A stretch of DNA of 64,000 nucleotides from DASUPK01 sp963831605 (GCA_963831605.1 CAWHQR010000005.1:310001-374000), one strand, 5' to 3'. Numbered from the stretch's first letter, positions 34,409-43,750 are shown. Notes: generated from the letters alone by a model not told the origin. Made by a program: numbers and translations.

Positions 34409-36087
34409 GCCCGGCCCTCGCGGAGCCGAACCACGCTGAGCGTCGCGAGCGAAATCAGCAGCGCCGAGGCGATCAGCCAGAGCACTGAGACGTTCCCGCG
34501 ATCGAGTGGGCTCATCTCCTCGGATGTGAGCGTTGGTCCGAGCGCGGATACGCAGGCCCAGGCGAGAACGGCCGGCATCGCGAAGCGATAGTCGGAGAGG
34601 GAGGTGGACGGTGTGGCGCGCACCGCCAGCACGACCGCCATCAAGATCGCGGCCAGGAATGGCGCGATCGCGAGCCAGGCATTGCTGACGCCGAAAGCGG
34701 TGAGGACGGTGTGCTCGAGCCTGCCGTCAGTCAGCCAGTCGGCCCAGGTGCCGGTGCCCTGCTTGCCCAGCAGCGGATAGGTCAGCGTCGCGGCCAGCAT
34801 CATCAGCCCCGAGGGAATGGCGAGCCCCAGGGTGAGCGCGGGCAGGCGCTTGTACGCGTATGCGAGGCCGATCGCGACGAAGGGGAGCGCCGGGATCAGG
34901 AACCGCGGCCCTGGGGTACCGCCGCCATAGGGCAGCCAGTAGCCGCTGTTGTAGAGGAAGTAGACGAGAGCGACGGCGAGAATCGTGTTCGCCTCCGCAC
35001 GGTGTCCGTCCCGGCGCATCATGAAGACGCCGACCACGGCCATGATCAGGATGGGAGTGAGCACCAGCAGGCCGCGCCCGGCGAGCAGCAGGCTGAGAGC
35101 GCTGTCGAAGCGGGGGGCCGTGATCCCGAAGAAGCCCGAGCTGTTCAGGCCAAGAACGTCGTGACCGCTTGCCCCGGGGAAGTCGACGGCGTACCCATAC
35201 GCGAGCTTGAGCGGGTTGCCGAAGGCCCAGTAGTTGAAGGCGAGCATCGGAAGGGCCCCCGCCACCGCGCCCGCGCCGTAGACAGCCGCCCGGCGGAGCC
35301 AGTCGGTCCTGCGGGAGAGTGCGTAGCCGAAGAGGACGACCCCGACGAGGCCCGTCTGGAACTCGAAGGTGACGGCCAGCCCGGCGAGCAGGCCGGCCCC
35401 CGCCACCAACCCGAGGTTCGGTTCTCGGTCGCGTTCCCTCATCAAGAGGCAGAACGCCGCGAAGGCGAAGCCAGCCGAGATCACGTGCGAGAAGAACTCC
35501 GCGGCGAACGTCATGACCACGGTCGCCAGGCCGAGGGTGATCGCGGCGGCCGTGCCGTAGCCGGGTACGAAACGGTCGGCGGCCCAGCGCACCGCGAGGA
35601 GCAGCAGGACTGCGGGGATCACCGCGCCGAGCAGCGTGAGAGCCCAGACGATCGGCGTCAGTCGCTCCACGGAAGCCTGGACGACCTGTCCGCGCTCGAC
35701 GTTGTATCCGAAGTTTTCGATGGGAATGACGCCGTCGTAGAGCCATTTCGGATGCGCTGTCTGGTCGACGTTGTGAGCGGCTGCGCGGGCAAGCTTGTTC
35801 CCGCCGAGCCCCTCGATCGCGTCGTAGAGCGGAGTCGTGAGCGCCGCCATGCCGGGGCTCTTCACGGAGTAGAAGTGGCCGTCGACCCAGGCCTTGTCGT
35901 TGGTGTTCCAGTGCCACTGGTCGATCTGCGGCTGGCTCTTGGAGAACGCCTGCACCTGGTCGAAGTGCGCCAGCTGAGCCCACCCCACCTGATGCATGAC
36001 GAGGCCCCAGGCGACTCCCAGGGTGAGGATGGCCGCGACGCCTGGACGGGCGAAGAGCGGTCGTACGGACTGTCGCAAGCGCCTCAT
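34330..36087 (-). CDS. Polytopic membrane protein, PMT/ArnT-like
   Basis: A 585-residue protein with about eleven transmembrane helices. The first large loop (about 35-110; HFDQVQAFSKSQPQIDQWHW, DGHFYSVKSPGMAALTTP) has the position and acidic/aromatic character of the catalytic loop of protein/lipid mannosyltransferase-type GT-C enzymes. ATG at 36087 overlaps the methyltransferase stop (ATGA). GT2, methyltransferase and this gene form one operon with 4-nt overlaps, fitting a lipid-linked sugar pathway in which the GT2 loads dolichol/polyprenyl phosphate and this protein transfers the sugar outside. Confidence 0.8.
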   Translation of the reverse strand: MRRLRQSVRPLFARPGVAAILTLGVAWGLVMHQVGWAQLAHFDQVQAFSKSQPQIDQWHWNTNDKAWVDGHFYSVKSPGMAALTTPLYDAIEGLGGNKLARAAAHNVDQTAHPKWLYDGVIPIENFGYNVERGQVVQASVERLTPIVWALTLLGAVIPAVLLLLAVRWAADRFVPGYGTAAAITLGLATVVMTFAAEFFSHVISAGFAFAAFCLLMRERDREPNLGLVAGAGLLAGLAVTFEFQTGLVGVVLFGYALSRRTDWLRRAAVYGAGAVAGALPMLAFNYWAFGNPLKLAYGYAVDFPGASGHDVLGLNSSGFFGITAPRFDSALSLLLAGRGLLVLTPILIMAVVGVFMMRRDGHRAEANTILAVALVYFLYNSGYWLPYGGGTPGPRFLIPALPFVAIGLAYAYKRLPALTLGLAIPSGLMMLAATLTYPLLGKQGTGTWADWLTDGRLEHTVLTAFGVSNAWLAIAPFLAAILMAVVLAVRATPSTSLSDYRFAMPAVLAWACVSALGPTLTSEEMSPLDRGNVSVLWLIASALLISLATLSVVRLREGRAQSGPEAPGAREPALRTGLALEEPTS

Positions 36088-36719
36088 GAAGGCGGCGATT
36101 GTACGCGGCAGAGCACCATGGTCCATGGGGTTGGGCTCCGTACCTCCACTACCTCGAAGCGGCGGGTGAGAAACCGCACAAAGGCCGGCTTCGACCAGTG
36201 GTTCAGGTGGCCGGGCGTGTTGCCGAGGTCGCCCACGTAGGAGAAACGGGCCAGGTTGAGCCCCCGCCAGAGCGGTTCGCGGGGGACGCTCGCGAGTAGC
36301 CACGGCCTCGCCAGGCCGGCCAGCACATCCAGCGCTCCCTCAGGATCTGCGAGGTGCTCGAGCACCTCGCAGCAAAGGACCAGCTCGGCGGCGTGGTGAT
36401 CGGGGTCGAGCCGCTCGACCGGAACGGCCTCGAAGTCGATCTCCGCCCCCGCCGCCTCCGCTCGCCGACGGGCCTCGGCCAGCACCTGCGGGAAGGCGTC
36501 CGTCCCACGCATCGCGATGCCGCGCCCTGCAAGCCGGATTGCCAGCTCTCCCTCGCCGCAGCCGACCTCGTGAGCCTCTCGCGCCCCGGTCCGGTCGACC
36601 AGCTGGTCGAGCTGGGCCATGAAGCCGGCCATCAGCCGGCGGGCGACGGGGTTCGAGGTCCCGTACTTGTCGTAGACGTTGCCGCCGGCTTCGGCGGCCC
36701 GGGCAGCGTGGGCGCTCAT
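36084..36719 (-). CDS. SAM-dependent methyltransferase
   Basis: A 211-residue class I methyltransferase. Motif I is HEVGCGEGELAIRLA (49-63), with the acidic end of strand 2 at RGTDAFPQVLAEARRRAE and motif IV as LVLCCEVLEHLADPEGAL. The C-terminal half has GHLNHWSKPAFVRFL, seen in glycan- or small-molecule methyltransferases of this group. It is flanked on both sides by 4-nt overlaps with the GT2 and membrane GT-C-like genes, so methylation of a sugar or lipid carrier intermediate is likely. Confidence 0.87.
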   Translation of the reverse strand: MSAHAARAAEAGGNVYDKYGTSNPVARRLMAGFMAQLDQLVDRTGAREAHEVGCGEGELAIRLAGRGIAMRGTDAFPQVLAEARRRAEAAGAEIDFEAVPVERLDPDHHAAELVLCCEVLEHLADPEGALDVLAGLARPWLLASVPREPLWRGLNLARFSYVGDLGNTPGHLNHWSKPAFVRFLTRRFEVVEVRSPTPWTMVLCRVQSPPS

Positions 36720-37747
36720 CGGGCGACGCTGGTCTCGATCGTCTCCACCGTGAGCGGGCGGGCTGTCGCGCGGTCGCCGGCCTCGTAGTTGGAGGGCGCC
36801 ACGCCGGCCTCGAGCTCAAGCCGGCGGACGCGCTCATAGACCCTCTGCTGGATTGACCGCTGACCCGCGAGGGCGTCGCCGATGATGCCCAGGGCGAACA
36901 TCTGCACCGCCGCCAGCATCAGCACGGCGCCGAGGATCAGGGACTGGATGTGGCCGGTGCGGTCGCCGTTCAGGATCCAGTCCAGCAGGAACGGCGACCA
37001 GGCCGCAAGCGCCAGCAGCCCGAAGATGATGGTGAGGCCCATGAAGACGCGCAGCGGCTCATAGAGGGTGTAGGCGCGGAAGATCGCGAACGCATTTCGC
37101 CTCACGTAGGAGGACGTGGAGCCGACCAGCCGCGACTCCCGGTCGGTCTCGTTCGGCGTGATCGGCACGTCCTCGATCGCCACGGACATCTTGCCCGCCT
37201 GGATCAGGCTTTCGAGCGTGTACGTGTAGCGGGAGACGACGATCAGCTGGAGCGCGGCCTCGCGGTTGTAGGCCCGGAAGCCGGAGGTCGTATCGAGCAC
37301 CCTGGTGCCGGAGGCCCGGCGCACCACCCAGCTGCCGAGCTTCTGCAGGAGCTTCTTGGTGGGGGAGAAGTGCTCGACGTTCTGCACCTGGCGGTCGCCC
37401 ACGACCATGTCGGCGCGGCGAGCGACGATGGGCTCCACCAGCCGGGGTATGTCAGAGGAGCTGTATTGGCCGTCGGCGTCGGTGTTGACGATCACGTCGG
37501 CGCCCAGCTTGAGCGCCGCGTCGAGTCCGGCCTGAAAGGCCGTGGCGAGCCCGCGGTGGCTGGCCAGCCGTACGAGGTGGTCGACGCCGTGGCGCTTGGC
37601 GACCTCCACGGTCCCATCGGTCGAGCCATCGTCGATGACGAGCCACTCCACGCGGTCGAAGCCGGGCACGGTGCGCGGCAGACCGGCGAGGAGCTGCGGC
37701 AGGGACTCCTTCTCGTTCAGGCAGGGAACCTGGATGACGAGCAACAT
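36716..37747 (-). CDS. GT2 polyprenyl-phosphate glycosyltransferase (DPM1/GtrB-like)
   Basis: A 343-residue enzyme: an N-terminal GT2 domain (QVPCLNEKESL, VIDDGSTDGT, NTDADGQYSSSDIP with the DxD metal site, DTTSGFRAYNREAA) followed by two C-terminal transmembrane helices (about 235-258 and 270-295). This layout is that of polyprenyl-phosphate-mannose/glucose synthases. It leads the three-gene operon with the methyltransferase and GT-C-like protein. TACGAT lies 7 nt before the ATG. Confidence 0.92.
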   Translation of the reverse strand: MLLVIQVPCLNEKESLPQLLAGLPRTVPGFDRVEWLVIDDGSTDGTVEVAKRHGVDHLVRLASHRGLATAFQAGLDAALKLGADVIVNTDADGQYSSSDIPRLVEPIVARRADMVVGDRQVQNVEHFSPTKKLLQKLGSWVVRRASGTRVLDTTSGFRAYNREAALQLIVVSRYTYTLESLIQAGKMSVAIEDVPITPNETDRESRLVGSTSSYVRRNAFAIFRAYTLYEPLRVFMGLTIIFGLLALAAWSPFLLDWILNGDRTGHIQSLILGAVLMLAAVQMFALGIIGDALAGQRSIQQRVYERVRRLELEAGVAPSNYEAGDRATARPLTVETIETSVAR

Positions 37748-37754
37748 CGCGGTG

Positions 37755-37760
37755 ATCGTA
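37755..37760 (-). promoter_or_regulatory. -10 element TACGAT
   Basis: On the minus strand TACGAT lies 7 nt before the GT2 ATG at 37747, with no Shine-Dalgarno sequence; consistent with a leaderless start. Confidence 0.4.
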
Positions 37761-37805
37761 GGGTTTGTTCGCAGATGACGCGGGTTCTACGGATCGTCGT
37801 ACCAG

Positions 37806-38549
37806 ATGCTGGAGGTTGAGCGAATCGGCGCAGGGCCGCCCATCCTCTTCATCCATGGCGACATCGTCGGGCCGGAGCTCACCTGGCGCAAGCAGCGCGA
37901 GCTCGCCGAACGCTGGAGCCTGTTGATTCCCAGCCGGCCGGGGTTCGGAGAGAGCCCGCCGCTGGATCGAAACGACTTCGAGGTGGAGGCGCCGATGTTC
38001 GCCGAGCTGCTCGGGGAGGGAGCGCACCTGGTCGGTCACTCCTACGGCGCGGTCATCGCCCTGCTCGCGGCCGGGCTGAGACCCGACGCGGTGCGCTCGC
38101 TCACGGTTTCGGAGCCCGGCTGCCTGCGGGTGGCTGCGGGCACGCCGGTGGTCGACGAGATGATCGCCAACGGTGAGCGGCTCTTCGGGCACGCCGAGGA
38201 GATCCCGTCCGAGGACTTCCTGCAGCTCTTCCGAGGAGGAGCGGGCTCGGCTTACGGCACGCCGGAGGAGCTGCCGGAGAATCTCCTGCACGGCGTCGAG
38301 CTGCTCAAGCGGGAGCGACCGTCCTGGGAGGCCGAGATCCCCACCGAGGCGCTCGCGGCGGGCGGGTTTCCGGTCCTCGTCCTCTCCGGCGGCCACTCGG
38401 ACGCCTTCGAGGCCGTCTGCGATTCGCTCGCTGCATCGCTCTCCGCCGAGCGCGAGGTGATCCGGGGGCGGGGCCACACCGTGCCGTCGACCGGAGCTCC
38501 CTACAACGAGCGCCTCGAGGCCTTCCTGCGGGCGGCCGAGCCGGCCTGA
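37806..38549 (+). CDS. Alpha/beta-fold hydrolase
   Basis: A 247-residue cytosolic hydrolase. The oxyanion segment is FIHGDI near residue 15-20, the nucleophile Ser lies in VGHSYGAV, the acid is probably in LVLSGGHSD, and the catalytic His in GRGHTVP. Fold and length are those of small esterases/haloalkane-type hydrolases; the substrate is unknown. Divergent from the GT2 operon and convergent with the acyltransferase across a strong terminator. Confidence 0.86.
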   Translation: MLEVERIGAGPPILFIHGDIVGPELTWRKQRELAERWSLLIPSRPGFGESPPLDRNDFEVEAPMFAELLGEGAHLVGHSYGAVIALLAAGLRPDAVRSLTVSEPGCLRVAAGTPVVDEMIANGERLFGHAEEIPSEDFLQLFRGGAGSAYGTPEELPENLLHGVELLKRERPSWEAEIPTEALAAGGFPVLVLSGGHSDAFEAVCDSLAASLSAEREVIRGRGHTVPSTGAPYNERLEAFLRAAEPA

Positions 38550-38694
38550 TCCCGCTTCACAGGATTGACACCGGCCGGGACCACCTCCTTAACCGACTGG
38601 GTGCCGTCGGTTCCTAGATTCGCGAGTGGATCCCCAGCAGCGCTTACACCACCACCAGACATCCCGCACCCTGGCGGGCTGACGGGTTGGCCGC

Positions 38695-38722
38695 GGGGGC
38701 CCGGGCGAGAGCCCGGGCCCCC
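38695..38722. terminator. Bidirectional hairpin terminator
   Basis: A perfect 12-bp stem (GGGGGCCCGGGC with its complement) and a GAGA tetraloop lie between two convergent genes. It could end transcription from both sides. The rest of 38550-38740 shows no gene. Confidence 0.65.
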
Positions 38723-38740
38723 GCACTTGGGGGGCGCTCT

Positions 38741-40570
38741 CTACCGGCCCCTGCCGGCGGCGGTCCGCACCGATGAGGCGACCAGCCGCGAGTAGAGCTC
38801 GATCCCCTTCTCGGTCAGGTGAATGCCGTCGGTGGTGATCCCGCCGTGCGAGTCGGCGACCGAGTGCCAGTCCACCAGCTGCGCCTGTCCCCAGCTCTCA
38901 GCGGCCTGCGAGAGGGCCGAGTTGACCTCGCCCTGCCAGCTGCGCGGCACCTCGACGTTCACCAGGAAGACGTGCGGGACGCCCTTCAGCGCTTCGTGGA
39001 GGTGCTCGAGGTCGTCGCTATAGACGGGTCCGTTGTTGCCGAGCTGCAGCACGACGTAGTCCGGCAACCCGCCGTGGGCCGCGTAGCCGTGGAGCAGGTC
39101 GACGATCTCGTTCGCCTGCCGGCCGACGTGGGCGTTCAGGGTGAGCCGGGGCCCGAGCAGCCGCCCCAGTCCGCTGCTGGCGTCGACCATCACCGAGTCG
39201 CCCAGAGCCAGCACGGACAGCGCCTTGACGCGTCGGCCCCTGGCGGTCACACCCGCCTTGACCGGGGCGCGCCCGCCCGACGCCTCGGCGACGGCTCGCG
39301 TCACCGAGACCGGAGGCGCGACGTACTTCGCCTTCTTCGGCGTGATCTCGGCCGACGCCACGTGCAGTTGACCCGGCCGGCCCTTGGGCACGATGCCGCT
39401 CCAGCCGACCACGACCACCACCACGGTGACGCCGACGGCGATCCCGACCCGGCCGATCCGGGTCCAGTCCGGCCGCTGCCAGCTGGTCGAGCGGCGGAAG
39501 GGCTGCTCGACATAGCGGTAGGAGAGGTCGGCGAGCGCCAGGGTCGCACCGAGCTGGAGCGCGAACAGGACCGGGCCGTGCAGCGACACGTCTATCCCGG
39601 GCCTGGTCAGCTCGAGGATCGGCCAGTGCCAGAGATAGAAGCTGTAGCTGCGGACCCCGAGCCAGCGCATCGCCGGATTGCCGAGGGTCCGCCCGATCGA
39701 GGCGGCCGGATGAGCGAGCGCGGCGACCAGCATCGCCGTCCAGATCGAGAGCAGCAGGAAGCCGCCGTGGTAGAGCGAGACGTCGTAGTCGTGGACGGTC
39801 AGGAAGGTGATCAGGACCATCGACAGCCCGATCACCCCAAGCGCGTCAAGGGCGGCGGGCGCCAGGTTCCCGGTCCTCGCCCTGAGCTTCTCCGGATGCC
39901 AGAAGAAGGCGAGAGCGACGCCGATCAGCAGCGGGGTCGCCCTGGTGTCGGTCCCGTAGAAGACGCGGTTCGGGTTCACCGGGTTGAAGAGGATCGCCAT
40001 CAGCAGGCTCGATGCGATCGCGCCCGCGATCACCCCGATGACGACCCGCCGGTGACCGAACCGCGTCATGAAGAACGCGAAGACGATGGGCCAGAGCAGG
40101 TAGAACTGCTCCTCGACCGCGAGGGACCAGAGGTGGCGGAACAGGGAGGGCCTGGCGAACTGCTCGAAATAGGACTGGTGGCTCACGATCAGATCCCAGT
40201 TGGTCACGTAGGCCATCGAGGCGAGGGCCTGGCCGCGGAGGGTGGAGATCTGACCGAGGTCGAAGAAGGCGCCGACGATCATCACCACGGCGATCAGCAC
40301 CCCCACCGCGGGCAGCAGCCGCCGCGCGCGCCGGAGCCAGAACGCGACGAGATCGACCCGCCCCTCCTTGCGGAACTCGCTGAGCAACAGCGAGGTGATC
40401 AGATAGCCGCTGATGACGAAGAAGACGTCGACACCGAGGAACCCGCCGGGAAGCCAGCCGCCGCCGTTGTGGAAGTGGTAGACGAAGACCGCCAGGACGG
40501 CGATGGCACGCAGGCCATCCAGGCCGGGCATGTAGGGCAATCGCTTGCTGCTGGGACTGCTGTCGGACAC
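38741..40570 (-). CDS. OafA/YrhL-type acyltransferase with SGNH domain
   Basis: A 609-residue membrane O-acyltransferase. The N-terminal acyltransferase-3 domain (about 10-350; YMPGLDGLRAIAVLAVFVYHF, FFVISGYLIT, HLWSLAVEEQFYLLWP, SYSFYLWHWP, YVEQPFRR) has about ten transmembrane helices. A periplasmic SGNH-like domain follows (about 430-600; ALGDSVMVDASSG, LGNNG, DGIHLTEKG). It should O-acetylate a surface glycan or lipid. The start is a GTG at 40570 with a GGGGGAGG Shine-Dalgarno sequence. Confidence 0.93.
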   Translation of the reverse strand: MSDSSPSSKRLPYMPGLDGLRAIAVLAVFVYHFHNGGGWLPGGFLGVDVFFVISGYLITSLLLSEFRKEGRVDLVAFWLRRARRLLPAVGVLIAVVMIVGAFFDLGQISTLRGQALASMAYVTNWDLIVSHQSYFEQFARPSLFRHLWSLAVEEQFYLLWPIVFAFFMTRFGHRRVVIGVIAGAIASSLLMAILFNPVNPNRVFYGTDTRATPLLIGVALAFFWHPEKLRARTGNLAPAALDALGVIGLSMVLITFLTVHDYDVSLYHGGFLLLSIWTAMLVAALAHPAASIGRTLGNPAMRWLGVRSYSFYLWHWPILELTRPGIDVSLHGPVLFALQLGATLALADLSYRYVEQPFRRSTSWQRPDWTRIGRVGIAVGVTVVVVVVGWSGIVPKGRPGQLHVASAEITPKKAKYVAPPVSVTRAVAEASGGRAPVKAGVTARGRRVKALSVLALGDSVMVDASSGLGRLLGPRLTLNAHVGRQANEIVDLLHGYAAHGGLPDYVVLQLGNNGPVYSDDLEHLHEALKGVPHVFLVNVEVPRSWQGEVNSALSQAAESWGQAQLVDWHSVADSHGGITTDGIHLTEKGIELYSRLVASSVRTAAGRGR

Positions 40571-40638
40571 CGAATCCTCCCCCAGAAGAGTCGCAACATC
40601 GGGGCCACTTGCAAAATCGCGGTGCCCGCCTTGCAGGC

Positions 40639-40666
40639 GAGCGCCCCGACCAGGATTCGAACCTGG
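40639..40666 (-). repeat. 28-bp tRNA-Arg 3'-end fragment (putative att site, outer)
   Basis: These 28 bp are identical to 52456-52483, the 3' end of tRNA-Arg(CCT) (T arm, 3' acceptor strand, discriminator and 3 bp beyond). The D and anticodon arms are missing, so it is not a tRNA gene. The hutI stop codon lies 2 nt further on. It marks the left edge of the hut module. Confidence 0.8.
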
Positions 40667-40668
40667 GG

Positions 40669-41838
40669 TTAGTCCTCGGCAGGCTGCCGTCCGCCAACGA
40701 AACTGGCGGCGACGAGCGGCACCCCGGGGCGGTAGACCAGGTCCATGTAGGACGGTGCGTCAAGGAGAACGGCATCGGCCCTCGAGCCGGGCGTCAGACG
40801 GCCGACGTCGTCGCGGTTCAGTGCGCGGGCTCCCCCGAGCGTGGCGGCGAGCAGCGCTTCGTCGACGGTCATCCCCATGTCGCGAACGGCGAGCGCGATG
40901 CAGAAGCTCATCGAGGTCGTGTTGCTGGATCCGGGATTCGTGTTGGTGGCGATCGCAACCTGTACGCCTGCGTCGATCATCCGGCGCGCGTCGGGATACG
41001 GCTGCCGGGTCGAGAAGTCCGTCGCCGGCAGGAAGGTGGCGACCGTGCTGCCCCCGGCGAGCGCCTCGACGTCGGTGTCGTCGAAGTAGGTGCAGTGATC
41101 GACCGAGGCAGCTCCCATCTCGACCGCCAGCCCGATGCCTGGTCCAGGGCCGAGCTGGTTGCCATGAACACGGAGGCCGAGTCCGGCCGACCGCCCCGCC
41201 TCGAGCACCGTGCGTGACTGATCCGCATCGAAGGCCCCGCGCTCGCAGAACACGTCTATCCAGCGCGCGAGCGGCGCGCATGCCTCCAGCATCTCCCCGC
41301 AGACCAAGTCGACGTAGTCGTCCGTGCGGCCCTCGTATTCCTCCGGTACCGCGTGGGCGCCCAGGAAGGTGACGTCGCCGGTCAACTCGGCGGCGATCTC
41401 GCACAGCTTCCGCTCGGCGGCGACGTCAAGCCCATAGCCGGACTTGACCTCCAGATGCGTGATGCCGGCGCGCAGGGCCTCGGCCCGTCGCCGACTTGCC
41501 AGCTCTCTCAGCTCGCCCGCGCTCGCCGCGCGGGTCGCATCGGTGGTGACCCTGATGCCGCTCGCCTCGTATGGCTTCCCGGCCAGCCGCGCGGCGAACT
41601 CCTCCGCTCGGTCTCCCGCGAAGACCAGATGCGTGTGACTGTCGACGAAGCCCGGAATCACGCAGCGACCCGCGGCGTCGATGCTGCTGTCGGCGGACGC
41701 GCTCCGCCGCTCCACGGCGGCGACACGATCTCCATCGAACACGAGGGACGCCCCGCGGACGATCCCCAGCGGCCCTTCGCCGAGGGAGGGGTCGTTGGTG
41801 ACCAGCAGGCCGATGTTCTCGATCGCCAGTGAGCTCAT
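40669..41838 (-). CDS. hutI: Imidazolonepropionase
   Basis: HutI opens imidazolone propionate to N-formimino-L-glutamate, the third step of histidine breakdown. The 389-residue amidohydrolase has the metal motif HTH (H68, H70 in DSHTHLVFAG), FLGAHAVPEE, RVHGNQLG, DHCTYF and NTNPGSSNT with the last metal/catalytic residues. ATG at 41838 overlaps the hutF stop (ATGA). It is the last gene of the hut operon and its TAA stop lies almost on the tRNA-Arg fragment. Length is standard. Confidence 0.96.
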   Translation of the reverse strand: MSSLAIENIGLLVTNDPSLGEGPLGIVRGASLVFDGDRVAAVERRSASADSSIDAAGRCVIPGFVDSHTHLVFAGDRAEEFAARLAGKPYEASGIRVTTDATRAASAGELRELASRRRAEALRAGITHLEVKSGYGLDVAAERKLCEIAAELTGDVTFLGAHAVPEEYEGRTDDYVDLVCGEMLEACAPLARWIDVFCERGAFDADQSRTVLEAGRSAGLGLRVHGNQLGPGPGIGLAVEMGAASVDHCTYFDDTDVEALAGGSTVATFLPATDFSTRQPYPDARRMIDAGVQVAIATNTNPGSSNTTSMSFCIALAVRDMGMTVDEALLAATLGGARALNRDDVGRLTPGSRADAVLLDAPSYMDLVYRPGVPLVAASFVGGRQPAED

Positions 41839-43181
41839 GCCGATAGTCCGCCGATCGCCTCGTTGAGCTCGGAGGCCACGTCGAGATCGACATGAGCGCC
41901 GTCTCGCACCACGAACCGCCCTCCGACGATCACCTCGCGCACGTCGGCCGCGGTCGCGGCGAAGACGAGCGACTCGAGGGCGTGATCGACCGACGTCCCG
42001 GCGAGACCCACCCCGTCCATCGCGACGGTCACCAGGTCCGCGAGAGCCTGGGGCTCGATCGTGCCCGCCTCGGGCCAGCCGATGGCGGCGCACCCGCCCG
42101 CGGTAGCCGCACGGAGCAGCCCGGCCGCCGAATGGCCACCCCGCAGCCCCGTCACGAGGCGCTCGTCGAGCTCCACCGCCCGTGCTTCCTCGAACACGTC
42201 GATCAGCGCATTGGAGTCGGTGCCGAGCGAAAGCCCCGCCCCCGCCTCCGCCAGCCGTCGCGCTGGGCCAACCCCATCGGCGAGGTCGCGCTCGGTGGTC
42301 GGACAGAGACAGACTCCGCATCCCTGACCCCCCAGCAGCTCGAGGTCGCCATCGGCGATGTGCGTGGCATGGACCGCGGTGAAGCCCCGCGAGAGGGCGC
42401 CTGCGTCGGCAAGCAGCCGGGTGGGGGTGATGCCGTATGCGGAGAGGCAGTCCTCGTTCTCAGCCGGTTGCTCGGAGACGTGGGCATGTAGAGGCCAGGA
42501 TCGCTCGGCCGCGAACGCCGCCACCCGGGCGACGGCCTCCCGGTCAACGGCGCGGACGCTGTGAATCGCGGCCCCCACTCGCGCATCTTCGCCGGGCTGG
42601 ATCTCATCCGCCCGCGTCGCCCAGTCCTCGGCGCTGCCATCGGAGAAGCGAAGTTGGACGCCCTCCGCCTCCCGGCCGATCCCGCCGTGCAGGTAACAGG
42701 TGTCGAGGAGGGTGATGCGAATCCCGGCCTCGCCGGCGGCGGCGATCACCGCCTGTCCGAGCGCGTTCGCATTCTCATAGCGGGTCCCGCCCGGGCCGTG
42801 GTGCAGGTAGTGGAACTCGCCCACGGTGGTGATGCCCGCCAGCGCCATCTCCCCGAAGGTCGCCCGGGCCAGAGCGAGGTAGTTGTCCGGGTCGATTCGG
42901 TCCGCGAGCTCATACATCAGGGATCGCCAGGTCCAGAAGTCCCCGCGACCGGCCTGGGTACGCCCGCGCAGGGCCCGTTGGAAGGCGTGCGAGTGGGAGT
43001 TGGCCATTCCCGGGATGGTCAGGCCGGGCAAGGAGGTCGCCCCGGGCGGTGGGCTCTCCGCCCCCGTGGTGACCGACGCGATTCGCTCGCCCTCCAGCTC
43101 CACCACGACGCCGGCCTCGGCTCGCTCGCCGCCCAGCCAGGCGAGCTCGCACCAGAGGGTGCCTGGTCGTTCCGCGCTCAC
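41835..43181 (-). CDS. hutF: Formimidoylglutamate deiminase
   Basis: HutF converts N-formimino-L-glutamate to N-formyl-L-glutamate and ammonia. The 448-residue amidohydrolase has the HutF-type N-terminal metal motif NSHSHAFQRALRG (H63, H65), VGEFHYLHH, HAHVSEQ, VHATH and GTDSN. It commits the pathway to the five-step route, which then needs an N-formylglutamate deformylase; no hutG is in the operon. Start and stop overlap def and hutI by 4 nt each. Confidence 0.95.
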   Translation of the reverse strand: MSAERPGTLWCELAWLGGERAEAGVVVELEGERIASVTTGAESPPPGATSLPGLTIPGMANSHSHAFQRALRGRTQAGRGDFWTWRSLMYELADRIDPDNYLALARATFGEMALAGITTVGEFHYLHHGPGGTRYENANALGQAVIAAAGEAGIRITLLDTCYLHGGIGREAEGVQLRFSDGSAEDWATRADEIQPGEDARVGAAIHSVRAVDREAVARVAAFAAERSWPLHAHVSEQPAENEDCLSAYGITPTRLLADAGALSRGFTAVHATHIADGDLELLGGQGCGVCLCPTTERDLADGVGPARRLAEAGAGLSLGTDSNALIDVFEEARAVELDERLVTGLRGGHSAAGLLRAATAGGCAAIGWPEAGTIEPQALADLVTVAMDGVGLAGTSVDHALESLVFAATAADVREVIVGGRFVVRDGAHVDLDVASELNEAIGGLSA

Positions 43182-43750
43182 GAGCTCTCTTCGGTGAGCC
43201 GCTCGACGCGGCGCACGAACTCGTCGCGCTGGTGGCGGTCGAACTGCTCCCAGGTCGCGAACGTCTTCGGGTCGGCGCGGTCGACGAAGAGCGTGCCGTC
43301 GAGGTGATCCACCTCGTGCTGGTAGGTGCCGGCCGTCAGCCCCCGTTTCACCTCCTCGTGCTGGCCGCCCTCGCGGTCGAGGTAGCGGACCCGGACCGCG
43401 GGGTGACGCGGGAGCGCGCCACGCAGGTCCGGCACCGACAGGCAGCCCTCGTTGATCTCGATCGTCTCGCCGCCGAGTGGCTCGATGCTCGGATTGACCA
43501 TCACCGTGAGCGGCTCGGGCGGCTTGTACGGGTAGCGGGGGTTGTCCTCCTCCACCTCGACGATGGCCACGCGGACGGGCTCGCCGACCTGATTCGCTGC
43601 GATCCCCGCCCCGTGCGTCGCGCGCTTCGTCTCGATCAGGTCGTCGATCAGCTCCTGGATCGCGGGGGAGGCGAGTTCCTCGGGACCCACCTCTCTGGAC
43701 CGCTCACGCAGCACGGGGTCGCCGATCTCCACGACCTCGCGAAGGCTCAC
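43178..43750 (-). CDS. def: Peptide deformylase-family protein in the hut operon
   Basis: A 190-residue peptide deformylase. The three family motifs are complete: GAGIAANQ (47-54), EGCLS (101-105, metal ligand Cys103) and QHEVDHLDG (His145, Glu146, His149). The helical C-terminus TFATWEQFDRHQRDEFV is that of a subgroup common in actinobacteria. Normal substrates are N-formyl-methionyl peptides. It lies between hutF and hutU with 4-nt overlaps, exactly where an N-formylglutamate deformylase is required, so it may work on N-formylglutamate. That role is inference; it could instead be a housekeeping Def carried along. Confidence 0.93.
   Translation of the reverse strand: MSLREVVEIGDPVLRERSREVGPEELASPAIQELIDDLIETKRATHGAGIAANQVGEPVRVAIVEVEEDNPRYPYKPPEPLTVMVNPSIEPLGGETIEINEGCLSVPDLRGALPRHPAVRVRYLDREGGQHEEVKRGLTAGTYQHEVDHLDGTLFVDRADPKTFATWEQFDRHQRDEFVRRVERLTEESS

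Noticed and set aside
38819..40672. 617-codon plus-strand open frame
   Set aside because: Antisense to the acyltransferase, whose motifs are clear; the frame is dominated by Asp, Arg, Gln and Glu as expected of a shadow.
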